Assembly: GCA_002396205.1 (NCBI GenBank)
Contig: DGXB01000026.1
Coordinates: 1,487-23,559 of the forward strand
Reading direction: 5' to 3'
Length of the DNA: 22,073 bases
Origin: Bacteroidales bacterium UBA4243
Lineage (GTDB): Bacteria > Bacteroidota > Bacteroidia > Bacteroidales > F082
Under the pieces are notes generated by a model that was not told the origin of the DNA, searched no databases, and saw only the letters and a list, made by a program, of their open reading frames with translations. The position numbers and the translations under genes were made by a program. Every line of letters begins with the position of its first letter. Position 1 is the first letter of the stretch. Positions 6,653 through 14,140 of this stretch are shown here, one piece after another.

Positions 6653-9097
6653 TCACGTGATTCCATATTTTTCGGCCAGCAAGTCCATCAATTCGTCGGC
6701 TTGGGACATGAAATGGGTGGCGTCGTCTTTCCATTCGGGATAGTCGGCCTCGGTCTCTTCCTTGCCGCGCATGGCGTTCATTCGGGCTAAGAAGGTGGTG
6801 TCGCGCTCCAATTGGGTGAACATCGGAAGCATCTTGTGGCAAAGGTGCTGCATCTCAACGAAATCGGACTTTTCGATAAGGTTGTTCATGGTCACCAAGT
6901 CGTCGGCTGTCGATTGCACGAAGACGGTCAGGATGCTCTCCATGGCTTCCTTGTCGTTGCCCATCATCTCGCTGAAGGCGGGGAAGTCGGGGAAGGCCAT
7001 CTCCGACGCGCTCTCGGTGGTGGCCACGCTCCCGAAAAGGTTTTCCAATTGCTTGAGGTTGAACGGCTTCTGCAAGAATCCGTCGAAGCCCTCCTCTTTG
7101 GCCTTTTCGGTGGTGTATTCGATGCGACCGGTCATCAGGATGACTGGTTTCTGTGGGTCGACTTCCTTGACCAGGTAGAGCACGTCGTTGCCCGTCACGG
7201 CACCCATTTCGCGGTCGGTGAGGATGTAGTCGTAATCGGAGATTTGGTGCAGGGCGTTGTCGAAGTCGTTCATCGAGCGGCAGGGGATGGCTTGGTGGCC
7301 GAGGCGGTGGAGCATGTTGTCGATGACGGACAGCAGGGTGTTGTCGTCGTCGAAAACCAAAATATTGAGGCTCTTCTTGAGGTCGCCCGAAGCCTCTTCT
7401 TCCGTTTGTGAGATTTCCTCTACGGGAATCCTGACCTCGAAGTGCGAGCCTTTGCCAACTTCCGACTCGGTATGGATCTCGCCGCCAAGCAGGTCGACGA
7501 GACCTTTGACGACCGACATGCCGTAGCCGCTGCCTTCGGCAAACTGGTTGTAGGTCTCGATGCGCACGAAAGGCTTGAATACCTCTTCTAATTTGTCTTG
7601 CGGGATGCCTACGCCGGTGTCGATGATGTCGAACACGGCCAAGTTGCGTCCTAAGCGTGCCTTGAACCTGACTTCGCCTTCCAAAGTGTATTTGATGCCG
7701 TTGGAAATCAAGTTTGTAAGTATCTGCCTGATTTTCAGTTTGTCGGTATTCAGTAGCGTGCCTTTTTCGATGTTGTTTTCAAAATGGAATTGCAGGTTCT
7801 TGTGCTTGGCGATGGGGGCGAACATCTCGGCGATCTCGTCGCAGAGTTGGCCGATGTCGAAGGTTTCCTTGCTCACTTGCAGCTTGCCTTGTTCGAGGCT
7901 GGAGTATTCCAACAGGTTGTTGAGCAGGTTGAGGATGTGGTCGGCGGACTGTTGGATGGAGACGATTTCCTTTTCGTTTTCGCTCTTGTCCAAAAGCTCC
8001 ACATGGCCCATGATGGAGGTCAGCGGCGCCTTGATGTCGTGCGACACAGAGAGCAGCAGCTTGTGGCGGCTTTCCATGATTTCCTCGGTCTTGCGTTTGG
8101 CTTCCTCGGCAGCGCGTCGGGCGCGATAGCCTTTATTCACATCGCTGATAATCAGAATGATGAATATGATGATGAGCAACAGTGTGGCCGCCCCGATGAG
8201 GATGGAGGTCTTGGTGTTGTTGCGGATGATTTCCTCGCTCTTTTCCACTTCGTGGATAGTGGAGTCGAGGATTTCCTGGTTGAGCCTTATTAATAAGGTG
8301 GAGATTTGTTCGGAGAGTTGGTTGTCGGCCTTGACCAATTCCTGCGTCTTTTTCTCGTATTCCTTGATCTTGTTCCAGTATTCGGTCTTGGCCTTGTTCG
8401 ACATGACGCGCAGGTCGGCGAGGATGGTGAGCGAGTCGATGGGTTGCTGCTTGATGCGGAGCGTGTCGGAGCGTTCGATGGTGATATGCACGATGCTGTC
8501 TTCTTGTTTTTCAGGGTTGAACACTTCGCCGATGCGTCCCCAAAAGCCTTTTTTCGTGGGTGCTTTCGGAACCCGTATAATTGTGTCTTTCGACACAGTG
8601 TTGACCACAATCTCCTCTTCGGGCGGTGGTGGCATGTAGGAGTCGATGGTGCGGTCGAATTCGGCCAAGGGGTTGAAGTCGTGGAACTGTTTCGACAGCT
8701 CGCGGCTGATGCGTCCTTTGCTTTTGATGAGCCTGTCTATCTCGCTGACCATCTTTTTGTTTTCCTCGCTGATTTCGACGACCAAGAGCGAGTCGATTTG
8801 TTCGGTGATGGCCTGTCGGGCGGCGTTGAACTGGCGCTTGTATCTGACTTGCTCGGTGAAGGCGTAGAGGTTGGCTGCGTTTTGGGCATCGTGGACGTTC
8901 TTCGTGAAACGGTTGGCCCAGTCCAAGGCCTCGTGCTGGGTGACGATGTTGGCGCGTTGGTTTTGGATGGAGTTGCGCAGGTTGAAGATATAGTAGAACA
9001 AGGCGGCACATAGCGCGAGCACGAAGAGGTAGGTGAGCACCACCTTCCAACTCGTCCGCGCCCCAGTCGGGTAATCGTTGTTCCTTTTCTTCGCCAT
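6653..9097 (-). CDS. Hybrid sensor histidine kinase (HisKA-HATPase-REC-Hpt)
   Basis: An inner-membrane sensor kinase of 814 residues from the ATG at 9097. The earlier ATG at 9145 is in frame but would translate the promoter. Order: TM1 (about 18-38); an extracytoplasmic sensor of about 260 residues with a PPPP stretch near 156 and predicted coiled coil before TM2; TM2 (about 298-318); HisKA with SVSHDIKAPLTS (His353); HATPase with N-box SNGIKYT, DTGVGIP (about 493) and GSGYGMSVV; receiver domain with the acidic FDDD, phospho-acceptor Asp628 in ILTDREMG and Lys677; and a C-terminal Hpt-like bundle with CHKMLPMF (His754). All residues for a multistep phosphorelay are present. There is no DNA-binding domain, so a separate response regulator is needed, and none is in the window. 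The signal sensed is unknown. It diverges from the phosphoesterase gene. Confidence 0.93.
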   Translation of the reverse strand: MAKKRNNDYPTGARTSWKVVLTYLFVLALCAALFYYIFNLRNSIQNQRANIVTQHEALDWANRFTKNVHDAQNAANLYAFTEQVRYKRQFNAARQAITEQIDSLLVVEISEENKKMVSEIDRLIKSKGRISRELSKQFHDFNPLAEFDRTIDSYMPPPPEEEIVVNTVSKDTIIRVPKAPTKKGFWGRIGEVFNPEKQEDSIVHITIERSDTLRIKQQPIDSLTILADLRVMSNKAKTEYWNKIKEYEKKTQELVKADNQLSEQISTLLIRLNQEILDSTIHEVEKSEEIIRNNTKTSILIGAATLLLIIIFIILIISDVNKGYRARRAAEEAKRKTEEIMESRHKLLLSVSHDIKAPLTSIMGHVELLDKSENEKEIVSIQQSADHILNLLNNLLEYSSLEQGKLQVSKETFDIGQLCDEIAEMFAPIAKHKNLQFHFENNIEKGTLLNTDKLKIRQILTNLISNGIKYTLEGEVRFKARLGRNLAVFDIIDTGVGIPQDKLEEVFKPFVRIETYNQFAEGSGYGMSVVKGLVDLLGGEIHTESEVGKGSHFEVRIPVEEISQTEEEASGDLKKSLNILVFDDDNTLLSVIDNMLHRLGHQAIPCRSMNDFDNALHQISDYDYILTDREMGAVTGNDVLYLVKEVDPQKPVILMTGRIEYTTEKAKEEGFDGFLQKPFNLKQLENLFGSVATTESASEMAFPDFPAFSEMMGNDKEAMESILTVFVQSTADDLVTMNNLIEKSDFVEMQHLCHKMLPMFTQLERDTTFLARMNAMRGKEETEADYPEWKDDATHFMSQADELMDLLAEKYGIT

Positions 9098-9105
9098 AAT
9101 TTCTG

Positions 9106-9113
9106 CAAAGATA
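9106..9113 (-). promoter_or_regulatory. -7 element of the histidine kinase gene
   Basis: TATCTTTG on the minus strand lies only 8 nt before the kinase ATG at 9097. The mRNA would therefore be nearly leaderless. A TTTG at 9139-9136 lies 22 bp upstream, slightly far for a -33 box. Confidence 0.6.
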
Positions 9114-9124
9114 AAACTTTTTCC

Positions 9125-9132
9125 TATTTTTG
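9125..9132 (+). promoter_or_regulatory. -7 element of the phosphoesterase gene
   Basis: TATTTTTG is followed by C and ends 18 nt before the ATG at 9151. It is divergent from the kinase -7 box, with 11 bp between them, so each promoter's upstream region overlaps the other's core. Confidence 0.6.
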
Positions 9133-9150
9133 CGGCAAAATCCATTCCAA

Positions 9151-10629
9151 ATGAATAAAAAGAAATTATTGTTGCTCCTTGCCTTGCTGGCAGTGGTTTT
9201 GTTTCTGACGCTTCGCAAAGCTCCTGAAAATCAAGACGGAAATACAGAAAAAACAGAGAATCAGATCGGTGGCGAGGCCGATATTGTCATCCTCTCTGTC
9301 AACGACATGCACGCCAGCATCGACCAGTTTCCCAAGTTTGCCGCGATGGTCGACAGCCTGCGGGCCATTTATCCCGATATGCTGCTCTATTCGGCAGGCG
9401 ACAACCGCACGGGCAACCCTGTCAACGACCAGTACAGCCCCACCAACTATCCCATGATCGAGCTGATGAACCGCACGGGGTTCGACTTGTGCACCGTTGG
9501 CAACCACGAATGGGACGCCAACATCGAGGCTTTGCAAAACGACATCGAGCGGGCTAGTTTTCCCTTTCTCTGTGCCAACGTTTTCATCCACGACACGGTC
9601 AACCTCGACATCAAGCCTTACATCGCCTTCGAGCATCAAGGCGTGAAAGTGGCCGTTGTGGGCCTCATCGAAATCCGGCACGATGGCATTCCAGGCGCCC
9701 ATCCCAACAACCTGACCAAAGTGAGTTTCAAGCGCCCTGAAGCAGTCTTGCCAAATTACCAATTCCTTAGAAACCAGAACGATGTGGTGATCCTGCTCTC
9801 GCATTGCGGCCTCGACGACGACATCGAATTGGCCAAAGCCAATCCGTGGCTCGATGCCATCATTGGCGGGCATAGCCACACCTTGATAGAACACCCTTCC
9901 GAAACCAATGGCGTGCTCATCACGCAGTCGGGGTCGCACCTGAGATATGCCACTTTGGTGAAGCTGCACATGAAAGACCACAAAGTCGTGGCGAAAGAAG
10001 CCATTGTTCTGAACGTCAATAAGGTAAGAAAAGAAAAGGCGGAAATCAAGCAGCTCGTCGATGAGTTCAACAATGCTCCCGCTTTGAACGAGGCCATCGC
10101 CACGGCCAGGACCAAGTTTGAGACCCCGCAGGAACTCGGCTGCATGATTACCGATGCCCTTCGTGAGATGAGTGGTGCCGACTTCGCTTTCCAAAACACG
10201 GGTGGCGTGCGCGTGCCTTACCTCAAGAAAGGCCCCATCACCGTCAAGGATGTCTATTCCATCGACCCGTTCAACAACGATGTCGTTGTGTATCAGATGA
10301 CTGGAGCGCAGGTGAAGAAGTTCATCCTCAACAGCTACCGCAAAAATGGCGGCTACCCGTCGTATGTTTCAGGCATGACCTATTCGGTAGACGACGCTGG
10401 CGATAACGCCTATGTGACGCTGAAGAATGGCAGTTTCTCGACAAATAAAACGTATAAGGTTGCGATCAACAGTTATATGGCTTCCACGGTCAACATTGAA
10501 AGCCAAGACGAGGGACGAAGCATGTTCATGACCTCGGAGGAAATGCTCATCGATTTTTTGCGCAGGCATAAAGAGGTTGATTATCAGGGTGAAAAAAGAA
10601 CATGGCAAAATAGTATTTGCGTAAATTAA
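9151..10629 (+). CDS. Membrane-anchored bifunctional metallophosphatase / 5'-nucleotidase (UshA-like)
   Basis: Hydrolyses nucleotides or related phosphoesters outside the cytoplasm. The 492-residue protein starts at the ATG at 9151; an upstream TTG is inside the -7 box. Residues 6-21 are a very hydrophobic Leu-rich segment with no lipobox Cys, so it is a signal anchor or a poorly cleaved signal peptide. The metallophosphatase motifs are in order: VNDMH (50-54), AGDN (82-85), GNHEWD (117-122), LLSHCG (215-220) and IIGGHSHT (237-244). The C-terminal 5'-nucleotidase substrate domain runs from about 320 to 470, with QNTGGVR (348-354) and DPFNNDVVVYQMTG (372-385). The length fits the family. Substrate is not determined: nucleotides, UDP-sugars or cyclic nucleotides are possible. 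Confidence 0.9.
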   Translation: MNKKKLLLLLALLAVVLFLTLRKAPENQDGNTEKTENQIGGEADIVILSVNDMHASIDQFPKFAAMVDSLRAIYPDMLLYSAGDNRTGNPVNDQYSPTNYPMIELMNRTGFDLCTVGNHEWDANIEALQNDIERASFPFLCANVFIHDTVNLDIKPYIAFEHQGVKVAVVGLIEIRHDGIPGAHPNNLTKVSFKRPEAVLPNYQFLRNQNDVVILLSHCGLDDDIELAKANPWLDAIIGGHSHTLIEHPSETNGVLITQSGSHLRYATLVKLHMKDHKVVAKEAIVLNVNKVRKEKAEIKQLVDEFNNAPALNEAIATARTKFETPQELGCMITDALREMSGADFAFQNTGGVRVPYLKKGPITVKDVYSIDPFNNDVVVYQMTGAQVKKFILNSYRKNGGYPSYVSGMTYSVDDAGDNAYVTLKNGSFSTNKTYKVAINSYMASTVNIESQDEGRSMFMTSEEMLIDFLRRHKEVDYQGEKRTWQNSICVN

Positions 10630-10647
10630 AGAGTTTTCGTACTTTTG
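10616..10647 (+). promoter_or_regulatory. Promoter of the aldose 1-epimerase gene
   Basis: TTTG (10616-10619), a 20-bp spacer and TACTTTTG (10640-10647) form one of the best consensus promoters in the window. The -33 box lies inside the last codons of the phosphoesterase gene (stop 10627-10629). A start at the TTG at 10667 is possible but the ATG at 10682 is preferred. Confidence 0.75.
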
Positions 10648-10681
10648 CAGCCCGAAATTTTGAAGATTGAAATCGAAAAAG

Positions 10682-11824
10682 ATGAAAAAAGCATTATCGA
10701 TTTTTGCAATGGCTTTATTATTAGTCGGTTGCAGTCATAAGAAAGAAGTCAAATTGATTCCTGCTGAGAACTTCAACAAGGAAGTGGAAGGCAAGCAAGT
10801 GTCGCTTTATACCCTTCACAATGGTTTCATGACGATGCAAGTCACCAATTACGGTGGCCGTGTCGTGGCTCTTTGGATGCCCGACCGTCGCGGTAGCTAC
10901 GAGGACATCGTATTGGGTTACGACCATATCGACAAGTATTTGAACAACGAGGGCGAACGCTACCTCGGTGCCGTCGTCGGACGTTGCGCCAACCGCATCT
11001 CCAATGGCACTTTCACTTTGGACAGCATTCAGTATCAGCTGACTAAGAATGACGGTGAGAATACGCTTCATGGCGGTCTCGTCGGTGCCGACAAGCGCGT
11101 TTGGGACGTGACTTCGGTCAACGACAGTGTCATCGCGATGCACACCACGTTTGCCGACGGCGAAGACGGCTTCCCGGGCAACCTCGACGTGACGATGAGC
11201 TACACCTTGACGCACGACAACCAATTCGTGATCCGTTATGCCGCCACCACCGATGCCCCGACGCTGTGCAACTTCTCGCACCATTCGTTCTTCAACCTGA
11301 AGGGCGAAGGCAACGGCACCATCCTCGACCACGAGCTGCAAATCAACTCGCGCTACATGACCACCATCAACAACCAAATCGTGCCCGACGGTAAGTTCTC
11401 AGGCGTGAAGGAGACCCCGTTCGACTTCCGCGAGAAGCACACCATTGGCGAGCGTATCAACGCACAAGACGAGCAGCTGACCAACGCCAAGGGCTACGAC
11501 CACAACTGGATCATCGACAAGAACGCCCCGAAGTCGTATGCCTGGAACGCCACCCTGACCGAACCCGTCAGCGGTCGTGAGATGCAGGTGTGGAGCGACC
11601 AGGTGGGCTTGCAGTTCTATAGCGGCAACTTCTTCAACGGCAAGGCCAAAGGCAAGTGTGGCAAAGGCTTGAACTACCGCGAAGGCTTGGCCCTTGAGAC
11701 CCAGTATTTCCCCGATGCCATCAACCACGACGCTCTGGCCCCCGTGCCGGTGCTGAGGCCTGGCGAGGAATACCACCAGCTCTGCATCTACAAGTTCGCG
11801 GTGCTGCCCAAGGAAAAGAAATAA
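10682..11824 (+). CDS. galM: Lipoprotein aldose 1-epimerase (mutarotase)
   Basis: Interconverts alpha and beta anomers of glucose or galactose. The start at 10682 gives a 380-residue protein with a lipoprotein signal peptide: MKKALSIFAM, then the lipobox LVGC with Cys17. The Cys is followed by SHKKE, with no acidic cluster, so a periplasm-facing location is more likely than surface export. Mutarotase motifs: VGRCANRI (99-106), LHGG (129-132), HHSFFNL with catalytic His201, YDHNW (272-276) and the catalytic Glu339 in ALETQYFPDA. The length, slightly above 340-360, is explained by the signal. It has its own promoter and is followed by a strong terminator, so it is monocistronic. A role in handling sugars released outside the cytoplasm is inferred. 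Confidence 0.93.
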   Translation: MKKALSIFAMALLLVGCSHKKEVKLIPAENFNKEVEGKQVSLYTLHNGFMTMQVTNYGGRVVALWMPDRRGSYEDIVLGYDHIDKYLNNEGERYLGAVVGRCANRISNGTFTLDSIQYQLTKNDGENTLHGGLVGADKRVWDVTSVNDSVIAMHTTFADGEDGFPGNLDVTMSYTLTHDNQFVIRYAATTDAPTLCNFSHHSFFNLKGEGNGTILDHELQINSRYMTTINNQIVPDGKFSGVKETPFDFREKHTIGERINAQDEQLTNAKGYDHNWIIDKNAPKSYAWNATLTEPVSGREMQVWSDQVGLQFYSGNFFNGKAKGKCGKGLNYREGLALETQYFPDAINHDALAPVPVLRPGEEYHQLCIYKFAVLPKEKK

Positions 11825-11848
11825 TGCCTTAATGGATAAAAAATTGAA

Positions 11849-11872
11849 GCCTCGTGTCGGAAGATGCGAGGC
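11849..11872 (+). terminator. Intrinsic terminator after the aldose 1-epimerase gene
   Basis: A 10-bp stem begins GCCTCG and ends CGAGGC, with two internal G-T pairs, closed by a GGAA tetraloop. It is followed by TTTTCTTATTTTT. It lies 24 nt after the stop codon. Its T-tract runs straight into the next gene's -7 box. Confidence 0.85.
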
Positions 11873-11878
11873 TTTTCT

Positions 11879-11886
11879 TATTTTTG
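11879..11886 (+). promoter_or_regulatory. -7 element for the VOC protein-uup operon
   Basis: TATTTTTG followed by C fits TAnnTTTG and ends 14 nt before the ATG at 11901. It overlaps the T-tract of the preceding terminator. Confidence 0.55.
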
Positions 11887-11900
11887 CCGTATCAAAACCA

Positions 11901-12371
11901 ATGGTTATGCTGAAATTCAAATGCCCGCTGCTGGCGGTTACCGACATGGAAAAAGCCATCACCTTCTATGAAGAAGTGATTGGCGACCGCGTTGCCTTTC
12001 ATTTTGGCGAGAATGTCCAATTCGAAGGTGGCTTCGCATTGCAAGAGATGAAAAAATGGCGTTCGATGATCCATGACGCAAAAGTCCGTAGGAATGGCAA
12101 TGACGCTGAGCTTTATTTCGAAGAGGATGATTTCGATGGTTTTATCGATTATTTGAAAGGCTTTTCGGAAATACTGTATGTTCATGGCGTTGAGGAAGCT
12201 CCGTGGGGGCAACGCATTGTCCGTTTCTATGACCCGGACTTCCATATCATCGAAGTCGGCGAGCCTATGGATTCCGTCATCAAGCGCTTGCTTGATTCGG
12301 GCATGACGGTGGAACAGGTCTCGGAGAAGTCGCAATATCCCATTGAATACGTCAAGCGTTTTGCGAAATGA
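11901..12371 (+). CDS. VOC superfamily (glyoxalase/bleomycin-resistance fold) protein
   Basis: A small cytosolic protein of 156 residues. The first paired beta-alpha-beta unit is seen in KFKCPLLAVTDMEKAITFYEE; the second ends in GQRIVRFYDPDFHIIEVGE, the usual VOC closing strand with a conserved Glu. The two halves fit one VOC domain of about 120 residues, followed by a helical tail of about 35 residues. The reaction is unknown: VOC members include glyoxalases, dioxygenases and antibiotic-binding proteins. The start at 11901 is chosen because any earlier start would cross the -7 box; the ATG at 11907 is an equally good alternative. The stop overlaps the next gene's start as ATGA at 12368, so translation is probably coupled to the ABC-F protein. 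Confidence 0.8.
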   Translation: MVMLKFKCPLLAVTDMEKAITFYEEVIGDRVAFHFGENVQFEGGFALQEMKKWRSMIHDAKVRRNGNDAELYFEEDDFDGFIDYLKGFSEILYVHGVEEAPWGQRIVRFYDPDFHIIEVGEPMDSVIKRLLDSGMTVEQVSEKSQYPIEYVKRFAK

Positions 12372-14128
12372 ACTATCTGTCAGTCAACGCAATATCCAAG
12401 TCGTATGGCATCAAGACGCTATTCGAAGACGTCACTTTTGGCATTGAAAAGGGCGACAAGACCGCTTTGATTGCCACCAACGGATCGGGCAAGTCGACCA
12501 TGCTGAAGATATTGGTAGGGAAGGAGTCGCCCGACTCGGGAAATATCACCTATGCCAACGATATCAAGATTGGCTACTTGGAGCAGTTGCCCGTTTACCC
12601 GGCTGGGACGCTGATTTCCGACTTGCTTGCCGATCTCAACGAAGAGCAGCACCTGAAGGCACGACAGTACCTTACCCGTTTCGCACTGAACAACTTGGAA
12701 CAAAGTGTCGACGAGCTTTCGGGCGGGCAGGTGAAGCGTTTAGCCTTGGCCTTGGTGCTTTTGCATGAGCCTGACTTTCTGATTCTTGACGAACCTACCA
12801 ACCACCTTGATGTGGAAATGGTGGAATGGTTAGAGAAGTTTCTCACCCAATCGAGCATGACGCTGCTGATGGTGACCCACGACCGTTATTTCCTCGACCG
12901 CGTGTGCAACAAGATTTTCGAGCTATATCAGGGTGTGATGTACACCCACAACGGCAATTTCGACTATTATGTCCGTAAGAGCCGCGAGCGAGAGGAGGTG
13001 AAACGAGCCACTGCCGAGCGCAACAGCCAACTGCTGAAATACGAGTTGGAGTGGATGCGCAGCACGCCGCAAGCCCGCACGGGCAAGTCGAAGAGCCGCA
13101 TCGATGCCTTTTATGACCTGAAGGAACGGAGCAAATACCAGGAACAGGACGAGAGGCTTGAGTTCGGCTTGCAGATGCAACGGTTGGGTGGCAAGATACT
13201 GGAAATGAGCAATGTGTCGAAATCATACGGCGACCTTCCTGTCTTGAAGGACTTTGATTACGTATTCAAACGCGGCGAGCGCATCGGCCTGATTGGCAAG
13301 AACGGCGTCGGTAAGTCCACATTCTTGAATTTAATAACAGGTTCCGTCTTGCCCGACCGTGGCCGCATCAAGACCGGCGAGACGGTGACTTACGGCTATT
13401 ACCGGCAGGAGGGCATCAAGTTCGACGAGACCAAGACCGTTTTGAGCACCGTGCGCGACATCGCCGAGGTGGTCAACTACGGCAAGGACAAGGTCTACAC
13501 CGCCGACCAGCTTTTGGCGCATTTCATGTTCCCCTACAAGATGCACCGCCAGCCCGTGGCCTTGCTCAGCGGTGGCGAGAAACGCCGTTTGTATCTGTTG
13601 ACCATCTTGGTGCAGAACCCCAATTTCCTTATCCTCGACGAGCCTACCAACGACTTGGATCTGTTGACTTTACAGAAACTCGAAGATTTCCTCCAAAGCT
13701 ACAAAGGATGTCTCCTTGTGGTATCGCACGACCGTTTCTTTATGGATCAGGTCGTCGACCAACTCTTTGTTTTCCAAGGTGATGGCAATGTGAAAGGCTT
13801 TATGGGCAACTATTCCCAATACAAGGACTATCTCGACACCAAGCTGAAGGAAGAACGCAAGGAGAAGTCGGCGCAGAAGAAAGACGATCCACGGCCCGTG
13901 AAGCAACGTGAAAAGGTGAAACGCTCGTTCAAGGAACAACGTGAATATGAGAGCCTTACCCAAGAGATGGAATCACTTGAGCAAGAGAAAGCCAAACTCA
14001 CCGAAGCCTTGAACAACGAGAGTGATTACCAGAAACTCCAGCAGATGGGCAACCGTTTGCAGGAAATCAAGGACTTGCTCGACGAGAAGGAGCTTAGGTG
14101 GTTGGAGTTGGATGAAATTGGGGGATAG
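12368..14128 (+). CDS. uup: ABC-F family ATPase, Uup-like
   Basis: A soluble ABC-F protein of 586 residues with two ATPase domains and no membrane segments; the family acts on ribosomes, and Uup also affects transposon excision and ribosome assembly. Domain 1: Walker A ATNGSGKST (36-44, with Ala for the first Gly), signature ELSGGQ (116-121), Walker B LILDEPTNHLD (138-148). The linker (about 200-260) is charged, with the RSTPQARTGKSKSRIDAF segment typical of ABC-F. Domain 2: Walker A GKNGVGKST (310-318), signature LLSGGEK (399-405), Walker B LILDEPTNDLD (421-431). A charged coiled-coil tail of about 90 residues ends the protein, as in Uup. A resistance-type ABC-F is less likely given the tail. 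It overlaps the VOC gene by 4 nt and converges on the next gene, with a 12-nt gap and no clear terminator. Confidence 0.93.
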   Translation: MNYLSVNAISKSYGIKTLFEDVTFGIEKGDKTALIATNGSGKSTMLKILVGKESPDSGNITYANDIKIGYLEQLPVYPAGTLISDLLADLNEEQHLKARQYLTRFALNNLEQSVDELSGGQVKRLALALVLLHEPDFLILDEPTNHLDVEMVEWLEKFLTQSSMTLLMVTHDRYFLDRVCNKIFELYQGVMYTHNGNFDYYVRKSREREEVKRATAERNSQLLKYELEWMRSTPQARTGKSKSRIDAFYDLKERSKYQEQDERLEFGLQMQRLGGKILEMSNVSKSYGDLPVLKDFDYVFKRGERIGLIGKNGVGKSTFLNLITGSVLPDRGRIKTGETVTYGYYRQEGIKFDETKTVLSTVRDIAEVVNYGKDKVYTADQLLAHFMFPYKMHRQPVALLSGGEKRRLYLLTILVQNPNFLILDEPTNDLDLLTLQKLEDFLQSYKGCLLVVSHDRFFMDQVVDQLFVFQGDGNVKGFMGNYSQYKDYLDTKLKEERKEKSAQKKDDPRPVKQREKVKRSFKEQREYESLTQEMESLEQEKAKLTEALNNESDYQKLQQMGNRLQEIKDLLDEKELRWLELDEIGG

Positions 14129-14140
14129 GGCGCAAGGTTT

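Noticed and set aside
6653..6660. TCACGTGA palindrome at the end of the histidine kinase gene as a terminator or operator
   Set aside because: Only 8 bp, partly inside the stop codon, and not followed by a T-tract on the minus strand.
9098..9145. Longer histidine kinase starting at the ATG at 9145
   Set aside because: The extra 16 residues are encoded by the TATCTTTG promoter box and flanking sequence. The start at 9097 gives a normal basic N-terminus before TM1.
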